DNA of 64,000 nucleotides, taken from the NCBI GenBank assembly GCA_963728785.1, contig CAVSKV010000004.1, positions 1,719,676 through 1,783,675 on the forward strand, written 5' to 3'. The stretch comes from JAGWRI01 sp963728785 (lineage in GTDB: Bacteria; Gemmatimonadota; Gemmatimonadetes; Gemmatimonadales; Gemmatimonadaceae). Made by a program: the position numbers and the translations under genes. Shown here piece by piece: positions 44,016 to 52,515 of this stretch; the stretch's first letter is position 1; every line of letters starts with the position of its first letter. The notes beneath the pieces are model-generated. The model had not been told where the DNA came from, ran no database searches, and saw only the letters and a program-made list of their open reading frames with translations.

Positions 44016-44595
44016 CTACCCGTCCCGGCGTCTGATGGCTCGGGGTCCCGCGGCCTCGGCCTGTGATCGCCCGGCCGCGAGATCAATAGGTCCAGCGCTA
44101 GCTCGGTCCGCGTCACGTCCTGTCACTCGCCCGGCGCTACGTGTTTCTGCCTAAACTCGGTCGCAGACGGGCGATGCCCCTCCGTCGCCCCTCTGCGCTG
44201 CCCCATCCGACGACCCCACGTTGAGAAGGCAACTGACGTTTCCCAAAGTGCTTCATCGAATTGGGGTACAGCATCTAAGATGGCGGCCGCTGTCGAAAGC
44301 TTAGTACCGAAGATGGAGTCTTGCCGCAATGTATGCGCGAAACCTTTCGACATCCTGTTGGATTGCCGACTCGCCATCGGTCAGGTGCCCGGCACAAGGT
44401 AGACGCGCGCCGCCCTGATGAGAGTGCCCTGCGCGGTGCACGCATGGCCGTCGTCCCCATGCCACTGTGCCTGCGCGCGGCCAGTGGCGCGCTCCTCCAG
44501 CTGACAAGTCAGAAGCGCAGCCCATTGTGAAAACTTTGTGGCTGCGCGGGCTAGTGTAATCGGCGAGACAGCCAGGAACCCATATATACGAACCT
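44016..44595. other. Intergenic region before the first lasso-like precursor
   Basis: About 580 bp with no supported gene. Weak minus-strand frames (for example the one ending near 44301) look like decayed or chance sequence. The 70 bp before 44596 are notably AT-richer (CATATATACGAACC), consistent with a promoter, but no clear -35/-10 spacing was found. Confidence 0.35.
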
Positions 44596-44796
44596 GTGGC
44601 TAGATCAAAGGATGAGACCCGTCCACCGATGACGACGCCGGATGCCCTGGCGTCCGTGCGACCGCCGGCGGCCACGCGTGCGCCGTACGCGCCGCCCACG
44701 CTCACGACGTTCGGGAACATTGCGCAATTGACCGCCACAAGCGGTACGACAGGCCGGCGCGACGCTAGACGAACCGTCCGCCGCACCGGTTTCTAG
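44596..44796 (+). CDS. Lasso-peptide-like RiPP precursor 1
   Basis: The frame starts with GTG at 44596 or ATG at 44629 and gives 66 or 55 residues. It contains YAPPTLTTFGNIAQLT, an exact match to the YxxPxLxxxGxxxxxT leader motif bound by the RRE (B1) protein of lasso peptide pathways. If cleavage is two residues after the motif Thr, the core TSGTTGRRDARRTVRRTGF has Asp at position 9, the correct place for a nine-residue macrolactam ring. The tail is strongly basic. No cyclase, protease or RRE gene is visible nearby, so maturation would need enzymes encoded elsewhere. A second precursor with about half identical residues lies near 51 kb. Confidence 0.62.
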   Translation: MARSKDETRPPMTTPDALASVRPPAATRAPYAPPTLTTFGNIAQLTATSGTTGRRDARRTVRRTGF

Positions 44797-45182
44797 TCAC
44801 GCGGCTCGCCATACGGGAACGCCTACAATCACGGCGCCCAGCCTCAGGATCGTGTGTGTGCTCATCCCACACGTTCAACTTGCTGTCTCCGGTGCGGTGC
44901 GTCGCTCAGCGCGGTGCCGCGTCGAATCGGGGTACGCACCACGGCCAACTCACCCGAGCGCTGGTCCCGCCGGGCTGTACAGGGTTAGGGGCCCGGCCGG
45001 CTCGCTGCCGACTCCCACCGACTCACGGCCTGACTGACTCCTCGTGGGGAAGACGTCACCGCGAGTTTGGCTCGCAGGGAGAGGCGCGGGGAATCGAACG
45101 CAACTGGCTCAGGCCCACGGCACGGAATGGGTTACCCACGACCGGCTATGGTCGATGAGCGACGATACGCCGGACGATGCGC
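44797..45182. other. Intergenic region after precursor 1
   Basis: About 390 bp without supported coding sequence. Precursor 1 and the small-family gene converge on it, so it should contain transcription ends, but no strong hairpin with a T tract was seen. Confidence 0.3.
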
Positions 45183-45545
45183 CTATCTACGTAGGCGGTG
45201 CGTGGATTCCATCTTCATCGCGATCCCCATCAGATGATTGCCCAGCTTCATGTGGCTCTGCGCAGCAGCGCGGTCGTCCTCGCTGATATCGGGATCGCCC
45301 ATGGGGATGTTGCCGGCATGGTATACCCGCTTGCCAGCTTGGCGGACGAGGGCGATGTCGTCGCCCGTGAACGTCTCGCGAGCGCCGGTCACGGCGGCCT
45401 CCTTCCCTATGCGGCCGGCGATCTCGTGGAGCGCGGTTATCTGCGCGTAGGTGGGGCCGCCGTCCTCCCACCGTGGAATGATTCCCCTCCTGATCCCCGC
45501 GATGTATTCCGCGATGCGCTCGGGATCGTAGATGGTGAACGCCAT
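45183..45545 (-). CDS. Small conserved protein, local family copy A
   Basis: The start at 45545 gives MAFTIYDPERIAEYIAGI and 120 residues. An ATG at 45584 would add 13 residues. The sequence PRWEDGGPTYAQI...ALHEIAGRI...FTGDDIALVRQAGKRV...LGNHLMGIAMKMES is shared, with local differences, by two more minus-strand genes at 45.7-46.1 and 51.4-51.7 kb. This copy has an extra segment of about 20 acidic/polar residues before the terminal helix. It is predicted to be soluble and helical. No known family was recognised. All copies lie within about 1.5 kb of a lasso-like precursor. Confidence 0.68.
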   Translation of the reverse strand: MAFTIYDPERIAEYIAGIRRGIIPRWEDGGPTYAQITALHEIAGRIGKEAAVTGARETFTGDDIALVRQAGKRVYHAGNIPMGDPDISEDDRAAAQSHMKLGNHLMGIAMKMESTHRLRR

Positions 45546-45737
45546 AGCACTGACGCCTCGCGTATTGGGGTCTGCTATCATCACATTTCGTGGACGGCTC
45601 CGCTAGCCCCACCCGCCATCGCGGGCCTGCCCGCCATTTGTGTGCGCATTGCTACGTTGGCGGAAGCACCGCCAACCTTAAGACTCAAGGTTCATCAGGG
45701 CGGGACCGAATTTGGATGTTTCGCGGTGCCGCGCCGC

Positions 45738-46073
45738 CTAACCAGGGGGGACCCTAAACGATTCCATCTTCGTGGCGATGGTGAGGAGCCTCCGGCCAAG
45801 TTCCACGTGGTCCGGCTTCTTCGAATTGATCAACGCTGCGCCGCACTTGTTGATCAGGCCAACGTCGTCGGCCGTGAAGTCCGGGAGCACATGCGCCCCA
45901 ACGGCCTTTGATATACGGTCCGCGATCTCGTACAGCACACGCAACTGGGCCGCCGTGTGGCGGCCGTCTTGGGGAGGCGGTGCGGTGCGCGCCTTGACCG
46001 AGTTGACGTAGTTGTTCATGAACGTGAAATCGTAGAGATCAAACTCCTTGGCTCTTCGTGGCATCTCAATCAT
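45738..46073 (-). CDS. Small conserved protein, local family copy B
   Basis: From the ATG at 46073 the protein has 111 residues. The C-terminal two thirds align with copies A and C: APPPQDGRHTAAQLRVLYEIADRISKA, FTADDVGLINKCGAALI, VELGRRLLTIATKMES. The N-terminus (EFDLYDFTFMNNYVNSV) is diverged from the YD..R..(D/E)YI pattern of the others. An ATG at 46064 is also possible. The strong conservation of the KMES helix in all three suggests a functional tail. It lies 192 bp upstream of copy A in the same direction, so the two could be co-transcribed. Function is unknown. Confidence 0.66.
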   Translation of the reverse strand: MIEMPRRAKEFDLYDFTFMNNYVNSVKARTAPPPQDGRHTAAQLRVLYEIADRISKAVGAHVLPDFTADDVGLINKCGAALINSKKPDHVELGRRLLTIATKMESFRVPPG

Positions 46074-46340
46074 GACAGCATCCTCGCCGGTTACCGCGGC
46101 TGGTAGCATCGCCCGGCCGCCGCGGGATCGCCACCCCCGGTCGTCACCCGTGAGCGCGCATGGTCCGAGATCGAGCGCAAGTACGGACCATGCACATGAG
46201 CGTGAAAACGGCGCCTCCGCGCCTCCTTGCCAAGATCCCCCTGACACCCCATCAGGGTCGTCTAGGCACAGCCCGACCCCCGGCCTCCACAGTGAAAACC
46301 GATCGATCGACCTGGAGCTTGCCGTCGAGAATCCTGGCCT

Positions 46341-46358
46341 TGTCAGCACATGGTCAGC
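46341..46358 (+). repeat. Double TGTCAGC box
   Basis: TGTCAGC-ACAT-GGTCAGC with one mismatch in the second heptamer. It lies between copy B and a broken permease end, at the border of two gene blocks. Confidence 0.55.
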
Positions 46359-46368
46359 GCGGAGCGGG

Positions 46369-46500
46369 CTATTCGGCGCGCAGCGTCTCCGTCGGGTCGA
46401 TGCGCAGGGCCCGCGTCAGGCGGGAACCAACCAGGCAACGACAACGACTACGAAGCGCACGCCAGTGACAAGCCCGAGCACAGCGGCCGCGCGAAGTCGT
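46369..46500 (-). pseudogene. ADOP permease C-terminal remnant
   Basis: The minus strand ends with SRLTRALRIDPTETLRAE and a TAG stop, the characteristic C-terminus of ADOP/MacB-like permeases (compare RVDPMEALRAE at the end of the intact gene to the right). A frame change precedes it, and the hydrophobic VVVVVAWLVPA segment lies one base out of frame. Only about 40 codons remain. The region suggests an older permease gene was deleted near the present PadR/ADOP operon. Confidence 0.6.
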
Positions 46501-46710
46501 TCCGTTGGCACTCCACCCGGCCCGTGCCGGGCCCGTAATCGGTGTTCCTCAGGATCGGGGGAAGGTCACCCCCGCGTCGCGACCTATCCGGAGCAGCCCG
46601 CGGTGCAACTCCGCGGCAAACTGGTACATGACCGCTCGTGGAACCCTGCTCCTCTTGACCGTCGAAAGGACAGTCTCCATATTCCGTTCGAGCGTCGAAA
46701 GGGAATACAC

Positions 46711-47049
46711 ATGACCGCGAAGAACGAGGACGTCCTCCTACAGGGCACGCTCGATATGCTCGCGCTTAAGGCGCTTCAACTCGGGCCGATGCACGGATGG
46801 GGGATCACCGAACGCATCGAACAGGGCTCGGGTGACGTGCTGCGCGTAGGACAGGGCTCGCTCTACCCCGCGCTCTACCGCCTGGAACGCCAGGGGCACA
46901 TCCGGTCGTCGTGGGGTATCTCGGCGAACAACCGCCGCGCCCGGTATTACGCGCTCACTTCCGCCGGTCGGCGCCGGCTCGCCGACGCCCGCGCGTCGTG
47001 GACTCGCGTCTCGCGGGCCGTCGAGTTGGTGCTCGCGATGGAAGGCTGA
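46711..47049 (+). CDS. PadR family transcriptional regulator
   Basis: The 112-residue protein starts at 46711 after GAAAGGGA and carries the PadR winged helix: LLQGTLDMLALKALQLGPMHGWGITERIEQ, VGQGSLYPALYRLERQGHI and RRARYYALTSAGRRRL. It is the short form without a long C-terminal dimer helix. Such regulators sit directly upstream of ADOP permeases in Acidobacteria and Gemmatimonadota and are believed to repress their own operon. Here the permease ATG follows by 11 bases. The inducing ligand is unknown. Confidence 0.93.
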   Translation: MTAKNEDVLLQGTLDMLALKALQLGPMHGWGITERIEQGSGDVLRVGQGSLYPALYRLERQGHIRSSWGISANNRRARYYALTSAGRRRLADARASWTRVSRAVELVLAMEG

Positions 47050-47060
47050 GGATCGCCCCC

Positions 47061-49730
47061 ATGCCGTTCTCCGTCGCTGTGCGTGAGTTTGCCAGCCGCC
47101 TGTACCACACCGTCCGGGGCCGCACGGCGGCCTCGCGTGTACGCGAGGAGATGGAGTTCCACGTCGACGCGTTGGCAGCGCGCTACCGGGCGCAGGGGCT
47201 GTCCGAGGACGACGCGCGTCGCGCGGCGCGGGTGGCGTTCGGATCGAGCGCCCGCTTTCGCGACGACGCACACGATGAATTGCGCGGCCGACTGGGCGCG
47301 GAACTGTCTCAGGACTTCCGGTACGCGCTGCGCGGCATGCGCCACCGACCACTCTTGACCGCCACGATCGTCGTCACGCTGGCCCTCGGGATCGGCGCCA
47401 ACACCGCCGTGTTCAGCGTGGTGAACGCGGCGTTGCTGCGCCCGCTCCCCTACCCGGCCGCGGATCGGATCGTCAAAGTCGACCAGTACCTGCGCGGCAC
47501 GCCATTCGGTGCCTCGGCGCCCGACTACGTGGACTGGACCGCGCAAACCCACTCGTTCGCGGCCATGGCCGCCGTGAACTACGGCACGTCGGTGCTCACG
47601 GGGTATGGAGATCCAAGACCCTTAAACACCACCATGGTGACGCACGGGTTTTTCGACGTGATGGGGGTGCAGCCCGCCGTCGGACGTCCGTTTTCAATCG
47701 CCGAAGAAGCCTACGGCCAGGGAGATGCCGTCATCATCTCGAACGATCTCTGGCGCACGAGCTTCGGGAGCCGGCCCGACATCCTGCGACAATCACTCCG
47801 GCTCGACGGCATCAGCTACCGCGTGGTCGGCGTGATGTCACCAGGGTTCGCCTTTCCCGCCGGGGGCGATCTCTGGCTCCCACTGGCGTTCAGCAGCACG
47901 CAGCTGGCGACGCAGCGCGGTGCCCATTACCTCGACGTCGTTGCGCGCCTCAAATCGGGCGTCACCCCCACGAGCGCGACCGTGGAAGTCGAACGTGTGG
48001 CCCGCCAACTCGAAACGGAGTACCCACGCACGAACACCGGGTACTCGCAGGTGGTGGCCACGCCGCTGCGCGACGCGCTGGTGGGCCCGTCGTTGGAGCG
48101 CGCGCTCGTCGTGTTGCTCGGCGCCGTGGCGCTGGTGGCCCTCATCGCCTGCGCCAACGTCGCAAACTTGCTACTGGCGCGCGGCGCCAATCGCGAGCGG
48201 GAGATGGCCGTGCGCACAGCGCTGGGCGCGCGGGCGCGCGACCTGATCGGCATGACGCTGATAGAAAGTCTGGTGCTGTCGGTACTCGGCGGTGGCGTAG
48301 GGGTTCTGGTGGCGATGGCGGCAGCGCGCACGCTCAACGCCCTGCGCCCCGCCAGCGTGCAGCAGCTCGGCCAGGCACACGTGGATCTGACCGTGCTCGG
48401 ATTTACGTTCGCGTTGAGCCTGGTCACCGGGCTCCTGTTCGGCCTGGCGCCGGCGATACAGGCGTCGCGAATTATCGACGCGCAGGGTACGCTGCGGTCG
48501 GCTGGACGCGCGGGCACGGTCAGCCGCGCGGGGTGGCGCGCGCGCAGCACGTTGATCGGGGCCGAACTGGCGTTGGCGGTGGTTCTATTGTCCGGAGCTG
48601 GGCTCCTCATCCGCAGCTTCTCGCGCCTGCAGAACATCAGCGCCGGATTCGATCCGTCGGGGTCGCTGACGTTCGATCTGGCGCTCCCGGATGCGCGATA
48701 CCCAACGCCGGAACGAGTGGCGGGGTTCTATGAACACCTGCTCCGCCAGCTCCAGGCGCTGCCGGAGGTGGGAAGTGCGGCGGGCATATCCGGGCTGCCG
48801 CTCGACGGATACTCATACAGCATCAGCGTGTACGGCCTCGACGGGCTCCTGGAGCCCAATCCCGGTGGGCCGTCGACACAGATTCGGGTCGTCACGCCAG
48901 GGCTGATGCACACGTTCGGCATTCCGCTGCTGAAGGGCCGCGATTTCACGGACGCCGATCGCGTGGGGCACCCCAACGTGGCGCTCGTGAACGAAGCGGC
49001 TGCGAAGCTCTTGTGGAAGGGCGCGGATCCCGTCGGACGCACGGTCACGCTCGGGACCTCGTTTGGATTGGGGCTCGGGCGCGCGGGAGGTGAAGTGGTG
49101 GGCGTGGTGGGAGACGTGCACGACAACACCCTCGGCACCGCGCCGAGACCGACCGTCTACGTGGCGCACGCGCAGTTTCCCGTAAGCGAGATGGAGATCG
49201 TGGCGCGCACGAAGAACGGCCAGTCGCCGCTACGGCTCGCGTCGCCCGCGCGCGCCGAACTCACGCGCCTCGATCCCGACCTGGCGATGTTCTACGTGCG
49301 ATCGATGGATCGGGTGACGGCATCGTCGATCGCCGAGCCGCGGTTCTCCACGCTGCTCCTTGGCGTATTCGCGGCGGTGGCCCTGCTGCTGGCGATCGTC
49401 GGCATCCACGGCGTCGTGGCGTACACGGTGAGCCAGCGCACGCGCGAGATCGGCATTCGGGTGGCGCTCGGTGCGACCGGACGCGCGGTCGTGGGAGAAT
49501 CGCTGCTGCGCGTGGCGGTACCCGTGGGGCTCGGACTCGGCGCCGGAATCGTCGGCGCTCTCGCTCTCACCCGCACAATGTCGAGCCTCTTGTACGAAGT
49601 GACGCCGAGCGACCCGCTTACGTTTGGGATCGTGGGGCTCGGGCTGGCAGCAATCGCCGCGGTCGCGGCGTGGATTCCGGCGCGCCGTGCCGCCCGCGTA
49701 GATCCGATGGAAGCGTTGCGGGCGGAGTGA
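47061..49730 (+). CDS. ADOP-type ABC permease (MacB/FtsX family)
   Basis: The 889-residue protein opens with the PadR-linked N-terminal region (REEMEFHVDALAARYRAQGLSEDDARRAARVAFG). Two FtsX/MacB-PCD units follow: a first helix TATIVVTLALGIGANTAVFSVVN, a MacB periplasmic domain, three helices with an NRERE(M)AVRTALGAR coupling helix, a second unit, and the ending RVDPMEALRAE. A second coupling helix is RTREIGIRVALGAT. There is no ATPase domain, and the ATPase is presumably supplied in trans. These permeases are usually expanded many-fold in Acidobacteria and Gemmatimonadota. Export of peptides, lipids or antibiotics is possible. Confidence 0.92.
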   Translation: MPFSVAVREFASRLYHTVRGRTAASRVREEMEFHVDALAARYRAQGLSEDDARRAARVAFGSSARFRDDAHDELRGRLGAELSQDFRYALRGMRHRPLLTATIVVTLALGIGANTAVFSVVNAALLRPLPYPAADRIVKVDQYLRGTPFGASAPDYVDWTAQTHSFAAMAAVNYGTSVLTGYGDPRPLNTTMVTHGFFDVMGVQPAVGRPFSIAEEAYGQGDAVIISNDLWRTSFGSRPDILRQSLRLDGISYRVVGVMSPGFAFPAGGDLWLPLAFSSTQLATQRGAHYLDVVARLKSGVTPTSATVEVERVARQLETEYPRTNTGYSQVVATPLRDALVGPSLERALVVLLGAVALVALIACANVANLLLARGANREREMAVRTALGARARDLIGMTLIESLVLSVLGGGVGVLVAMAAARTLNALRPASVQQLGQAHVDLTVLGFTFALSLVTGLLFGLAPAIQASRIIDAQGTLRSAGRAGTVSRAGWRARSTLIGAELALAVVLLSGAGLLIRSFSRLQNISAGFDPSGSLTFDLALPDARYPTPERVAGFYEHLLRQLQALPEVGSAAGISGLPLDGYSYSISVYGLDGLLEPNPGGPSTQIRVVTPGLMHTFGIPLLKGRDFTDADRVGHPNVALVNEAAAKLLWKGADPVGRTVTLGTSFGLGLGRAGGEVVGVVGDVHDNTLGTAPRPTVYVAHAQFPVSEMEIVARTKNGQSPLRLASPARAELTRLDPDLAMFYVRSMDRVTASSIAEPRFSTLLLGVFAAVALLLAIVGIHGVVAYTVSQRTREIGIRVALGATGRAVVGESLLRVAVPVGLGLGAGIVGALALTRTMSSLLYEVTPSDPLTFGIVGLGLAAIAAVAAWIPARRAARVDPMEALRAE

Positions 49731-49929
49731 TCTACCATCTCGGCCCGTGGCGGGGGCTCGAGGATGTCGAGTATGCCACGCTCGAATGGGTGGCGTGGTA
49801 CAACAGTCAGCGCTTGATGGAACCGCTGGGCTACTTGCCACCCGCGGAGTACGAAGCACACTATCACCGGACTCGGGCCACCGAAACGGCCGGCGCACTC
49901 AACTAAAACAGTCTCCGGAAAACCCGGGG
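49727..49929 (+). mobile_element. IS3-family transposase 3' remnant with right inverted repeat
   Basis: Starting inside the last codons of the permease gene, the frame reads HLGPWRGLEDVEYATLEWVAWYNSQRLMEPLGYLPPAEYEAHY and stops at 49906. This is the C-terminal end of an IS3-family OrfB integrase, following its last catalytic Glu. ACAGTCTCCGGAAAACCCGGGG right after the stop resembles the terminal repeat of IS3/IS51-group elements. The upstream 85 percent of the element is absent. The permease stop is intact, so the junction lies exactly at its end. Confidence 0.75.
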
Positions 49930-49976
49930 CCAGGAACGCTCTGGCTGGTCGCGGCGACCACCCAGCCGCCTCCAGC

Positions 49977-50450
49977 TCACTCCTGATCCCGGCCCGCGCC
50001 GCCAGCCTCCAGCCGCTCCAGCTGGATGCGGTGCCGCATCGGATGCACAACCGCGTGCTCCAGCATCTGCTCGATGTTGTAGTCCTCGCCCCAGCGGGAC
50101 TTGTACGTGACCGGAGCGAGTTCGCGATCTTCGAGCAACGCGAGATGGCGGCGCCAGCCGGCGAGGACCTCTTCCATGAAGGCAGCGCTTCGGCCTGCGA
50201 TCGCCACCGGGTGCGTTTCTGGATCGAGGTCGATGACCGGTCGCTTCACGCATTCGCCGATCCAGGTCAGGTAGTTACGGGACGAACGCAGCACGTGTCC
50301 CGCGATGTGCTCGTTCGACTGGTAGGTAGCATCGTCGGTCGCCGGCAGTGGCGTGCCGGAAGCACGAAAGGCAAGCCACGTGTCATGGAACCGCCGCATC
50401 TCGATCTCGTGGAGTTCGACGCAGCTTCGCACGGCGTTGCTCTTGAACAT
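49977..50450 (-). CDS. DinB-like four-helix protein
   Basis: The start at 50450, after GGAGGAGC, gives 157 residues. Helical segments include CVELHEIEMRRFHDTWLAF, NEHIAGHVLRSSRNYLTWIGECV, FMEEVLAGWRRHLALLED and NIEQMLEHAVVHPMRHRIQLERL. Histidines in the second and last helices match the metal-binding positions of DinB/YfiT-like proteins. Family members include thiol-dependent enzymes and stress proteins, but most have no known reaction. It sits between an IS remnant and a tRNA fragment. Confidence 0.78.
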   Translation of the reverse strand: MFKSNAVRSCVELHEIEMRRFHDTWLAFRASGTPLPATDDATYQSNEHIAGHVLRSSRNYLTWIGECVKRPVIDLDPETHPVAIAGRSAAFMEEVLAGWRRHLALLEDRELAPVTYKSRWGEDYNIEQMLEHAVVHPMRHRIQLERLEAGGAGRDQE

Positions 50451-50720
50451 GTCGCTCCTCCGATTGGACGTGCATCGCTCCAGACACGAATGGGCGACTC
50501 CCACCTTCTGACCCGCCGTTTCAACCAATCGACCATTCGGCCGGCCGCGCACTGCGCGAATGCCAGCCCAGCATCTCCCGCCATCTCTCGCCACCGCGCG
50601 ACTCGTTCTTCTCGGATCGCATGGCGCAGCGTCTTGTACGCGGCGCGGTGTCCCCCATTTCCTGAGACGCGTTGATTGGCTCGCGTAGGTCCCACGTGGC
50701 TCACGAAGCGGAGATTGCAA

Positions 50721-50768
50721 CACGAGGAATCACGTGTGCGGTCGTCGGTTCAATCCCGACCGCTGACT
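50721..50768 (+). other. tRNA-like 3' fragment (T arm)
   Basis: A perfect T arm GTCGG-TTCAATC-CCGAC (50744-50760) follows a hairpin CACG...CGTG and a normal-sized variable region. Seven acceptor-like bases CGCTGAC follow. No D arm or pairing 5' acceptor is present upstream, so this is a broken tRNA whose identity cannot be fixed. The terminator just downstream supports a former tRNA transcript end. Confidence 0.45.
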
Positions 50769-50791
50769 CTGGAGTGAAGTCGTATAAATCC

Positions 50792-50831
50792 GAACGCCCC
50801 ACGCCAATCGAGCGCAGGGCGTTCCTTTCTT
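50792..50831 (+). terminator. Rho-independent terminator
   Basis: A perfect 8-bp stem GAACGCCC (50792-50799) / GGGCGTTC (50817-50824) is followed by CTTTCTT. It lies 24 bp after the tRNA-like fragment and reads rightward, toward the end of the second precursor gene. Confidence 0.7.
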
Positions 50832-50862
50832 GGGGCCGATCGTGGCGCCACCGAGGACCGGC

Positions 50863-51183
50863 CTAGAAGCCGGTCTTCTTGTTTCCCGAGTGGTCCCTCT
50901 TGCCCTTAGACCCGGCGGCGGCCGTGATCTGGGCGAGGTCGCCATACACGTGCAAGCGCGGTGGGGCGTACGGGCCCGACGCGCCGAGCGGCGCGGCGGT
51001 GCCGTGGGCTGCGCTGCTGGCGTCTGGCGGCGTCAGCGGCGGGATCGAAGGAGTCTTGCTGGTCAAGGGTGACAGTGAGGGTGCCGAAACAGACGCGTCC
51101 AGGCAACACCCCGCAACATCACGTGTGCTCCCATATGATCTACGGCAAGGTGCCCGGCTTCCCCGGTACGTAACCGGCGCCAC
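50863..51183 (-). CDS. Lasso-peptide-like RiPP precursor 2
   Basis: The frame is open from a GTG at 51183, but only the last 60 or so residues look coding, and the true start (perhaps a TTG or CTG near 51050-51070) is not clear. It contains YAPPRLHVYGDLAQIT, an exact YxxPxLxxxGxxxxxT lasso leader motif. The predicted core AAGSKGKRDHSGNKKTGF also places Asp at ring position 9. Both precursors share YAPP, AQ(I/L)TA, the G-RD spacing and a basic tail ending TGF. It is transcribed away from family copy C, which lies 230 bp upstream on the same strand. No maturation genes are adjacent. Confidence 0.6.
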   Translation of the reverse strand: MAPVTYRGSRAPCRRSYGSTRDVAGCCLDASVSAPSLSPLTSKTPSIPPLTPPDASSAAHGTAAPLGASGPYAPPRLHVYGDLAQITAAAGSKGKRDHSGNKKTGF

Positions 51184-51413
51184 CGGCTCTCGCCCTACGG
51201 GGAGCGCCCGACTGAGTTGTCCGGGGTTTCGTGGGCACTGCGCTCGCCACCTGGCGGGGCTCGCTCCATACGCCGCCTTGCCTCAGCAGCAGGGCGCTTC
51301 GGCCCGTTCTTGATCGCGCGGAGATATCACTCCGTTAGCCCCGTGGCCACGGCGCTGGCGGTTAGCCACGACCCGCCACGGTTCACCCATGCTCGATACC
51401 CCGTGCGACACCC

Positions 51414-51716
51414 CTACCGCCGACGCGGATCTGTGGATTCCATTTTCATGGCAATCGCGAGCAGGTCGCAACCGAACCCGGTCCTGCCGCAATTATTGAG
51501 CTCCTCTCCGGCTCCGCGGACAAGGGCGATCTCGTCGGGGGTGAATCTCCGCAGAACCCGGTCCCCCACTTCCAGCATTATGCGCCGTGCGATCGCTCGA
51601 ATCGAATCCAGTTGCGCGGGGACAGGGCCGCCATCGTTCCAACGCGGAACGGTTCCGACGTGGATCGCCCAGATGTAATCCGTGAGGCGATTGGAGTCAT
51701 ACGTGACGAATGCCAT
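51414..51716 (-). CDS. Small conserved protein, local family copy C
   Basis: The 100-residue protein starts MAFVTYDSNRLTDYIWAI and ends IAMKMESTDPRRR. It is the shortest and cleanest copy, matching copy A at MAF.(I)YD..R..(E/D)YI..I..G..PRW.DGGP..AQ, IA.RI, F(T)..(D/E)IALVR.AG and IAMKMES. The acidic insertion of copy A is missing. There is no signal peptide or membrane helix, and the ends are basic. The first 18 residues are the best conserved with copy A, supporting the chosen start. It lies directly upstream of precursor 2 on the same strand. Confidence 0.68.
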   Translation of the reverse strand: MAFVTYDSNRLTDYIWAIHVGTVPRWNDGGPVPAQLDSIRAIARRIMLEVGDRVLRRFTPDEIALVRGAGEELNNCGRTGFGCDLLAIAMKMESTDPRRR

Positions 51717-52515
51717 AGCTCGAGGGCCTCGCCCGTCATATGGAGCCCCTAATATCTCAACGCGCGACTGGCATCGCTAGCCCCCCAGTCGTCGCCGGTT
51801 TGGCCGGCTAATCGTACCCCCGGAGCACGCGGTAGGGGCATTGGTGGGGGTATGCTTGGACGCCGAACCGACGCCGGCCGTGGCGGGCTGGAAGCGGGCG
51901 CGCGGCCGTCCCGCGAAGACGGTGCCGAACATCTTGCAGCAACTGATCCACCGTTGCTCCACGTGCAAAGGCTGGCCCGAGATCCCGCCCATTGAATGGC
52001 CGTATGCGGTGAATGGTCCGGACTGGTTGCCGTTACGGCCACCTCTCCGCTGATGCGCCATCAGATGAGTCCGGCTGGTGCAGTTGTCGAGGTTCTATAG
52101 GGAAAAGCGTCACTGTTTGATCGATTGGGTGGACTATAATTGCCCCATGTCAGCGCATTGTCAGCGGCGAACGGCTTCCTCGGCACCCGCCGGGAGGACG
52201 CGGTCGAGCACGCGGCCAGGTCAACGCACACCTAAGGCCCCCGCCAGGTCGCATCGCGCCTGAGTCGGTTACATACTCGGCACCGGTCATCGCAAAGGCG
52301 ACGGGCCTCTCGGTGTCCCTTTGCAAACGGCTCCGCCGGGACCAGCAGATCGCCCGGCGGTACCATTGGCCAACCTTGTTTCGGCTCGCGACGGCCGGTC
52401 ACGCACGGAACTCGCGGTCATAGCGGCGCCGTCGTGTAGGCACCTGATATGTTCAGGCCCCGGACGTACGTTCGGATGGTGTGCACCGAACTCAGGACTA
52501 CTCACACCATGAGTC
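51717..52515. other. Intergenic region with double TGTCAGC box
   Basis: About 800 bp with no supported gene. A 70-codon plus-strand frame at 51841-52053 lacks a ribosome site and family similarity. TGTCAGC-GCAT-TGTCAGC at 52148-52165 is a perfect copy of the dispersed box. Confidence 0.5.

Noticed and set aside
45198..45911. A 237-codon plus-strand frame
   Set aside because: It runs antisense to family copies A and B, which are supported by mutual similarity and sensible starts.
51841..52053. A 70-codon plus-strand frame with CSTCKGWPEIPPIEWPY
   Set aside because: Composition is not unlike a protein, but there is no ribosome site or second copy, and it overlaps equally long antisense frames. 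Left as unsupported.
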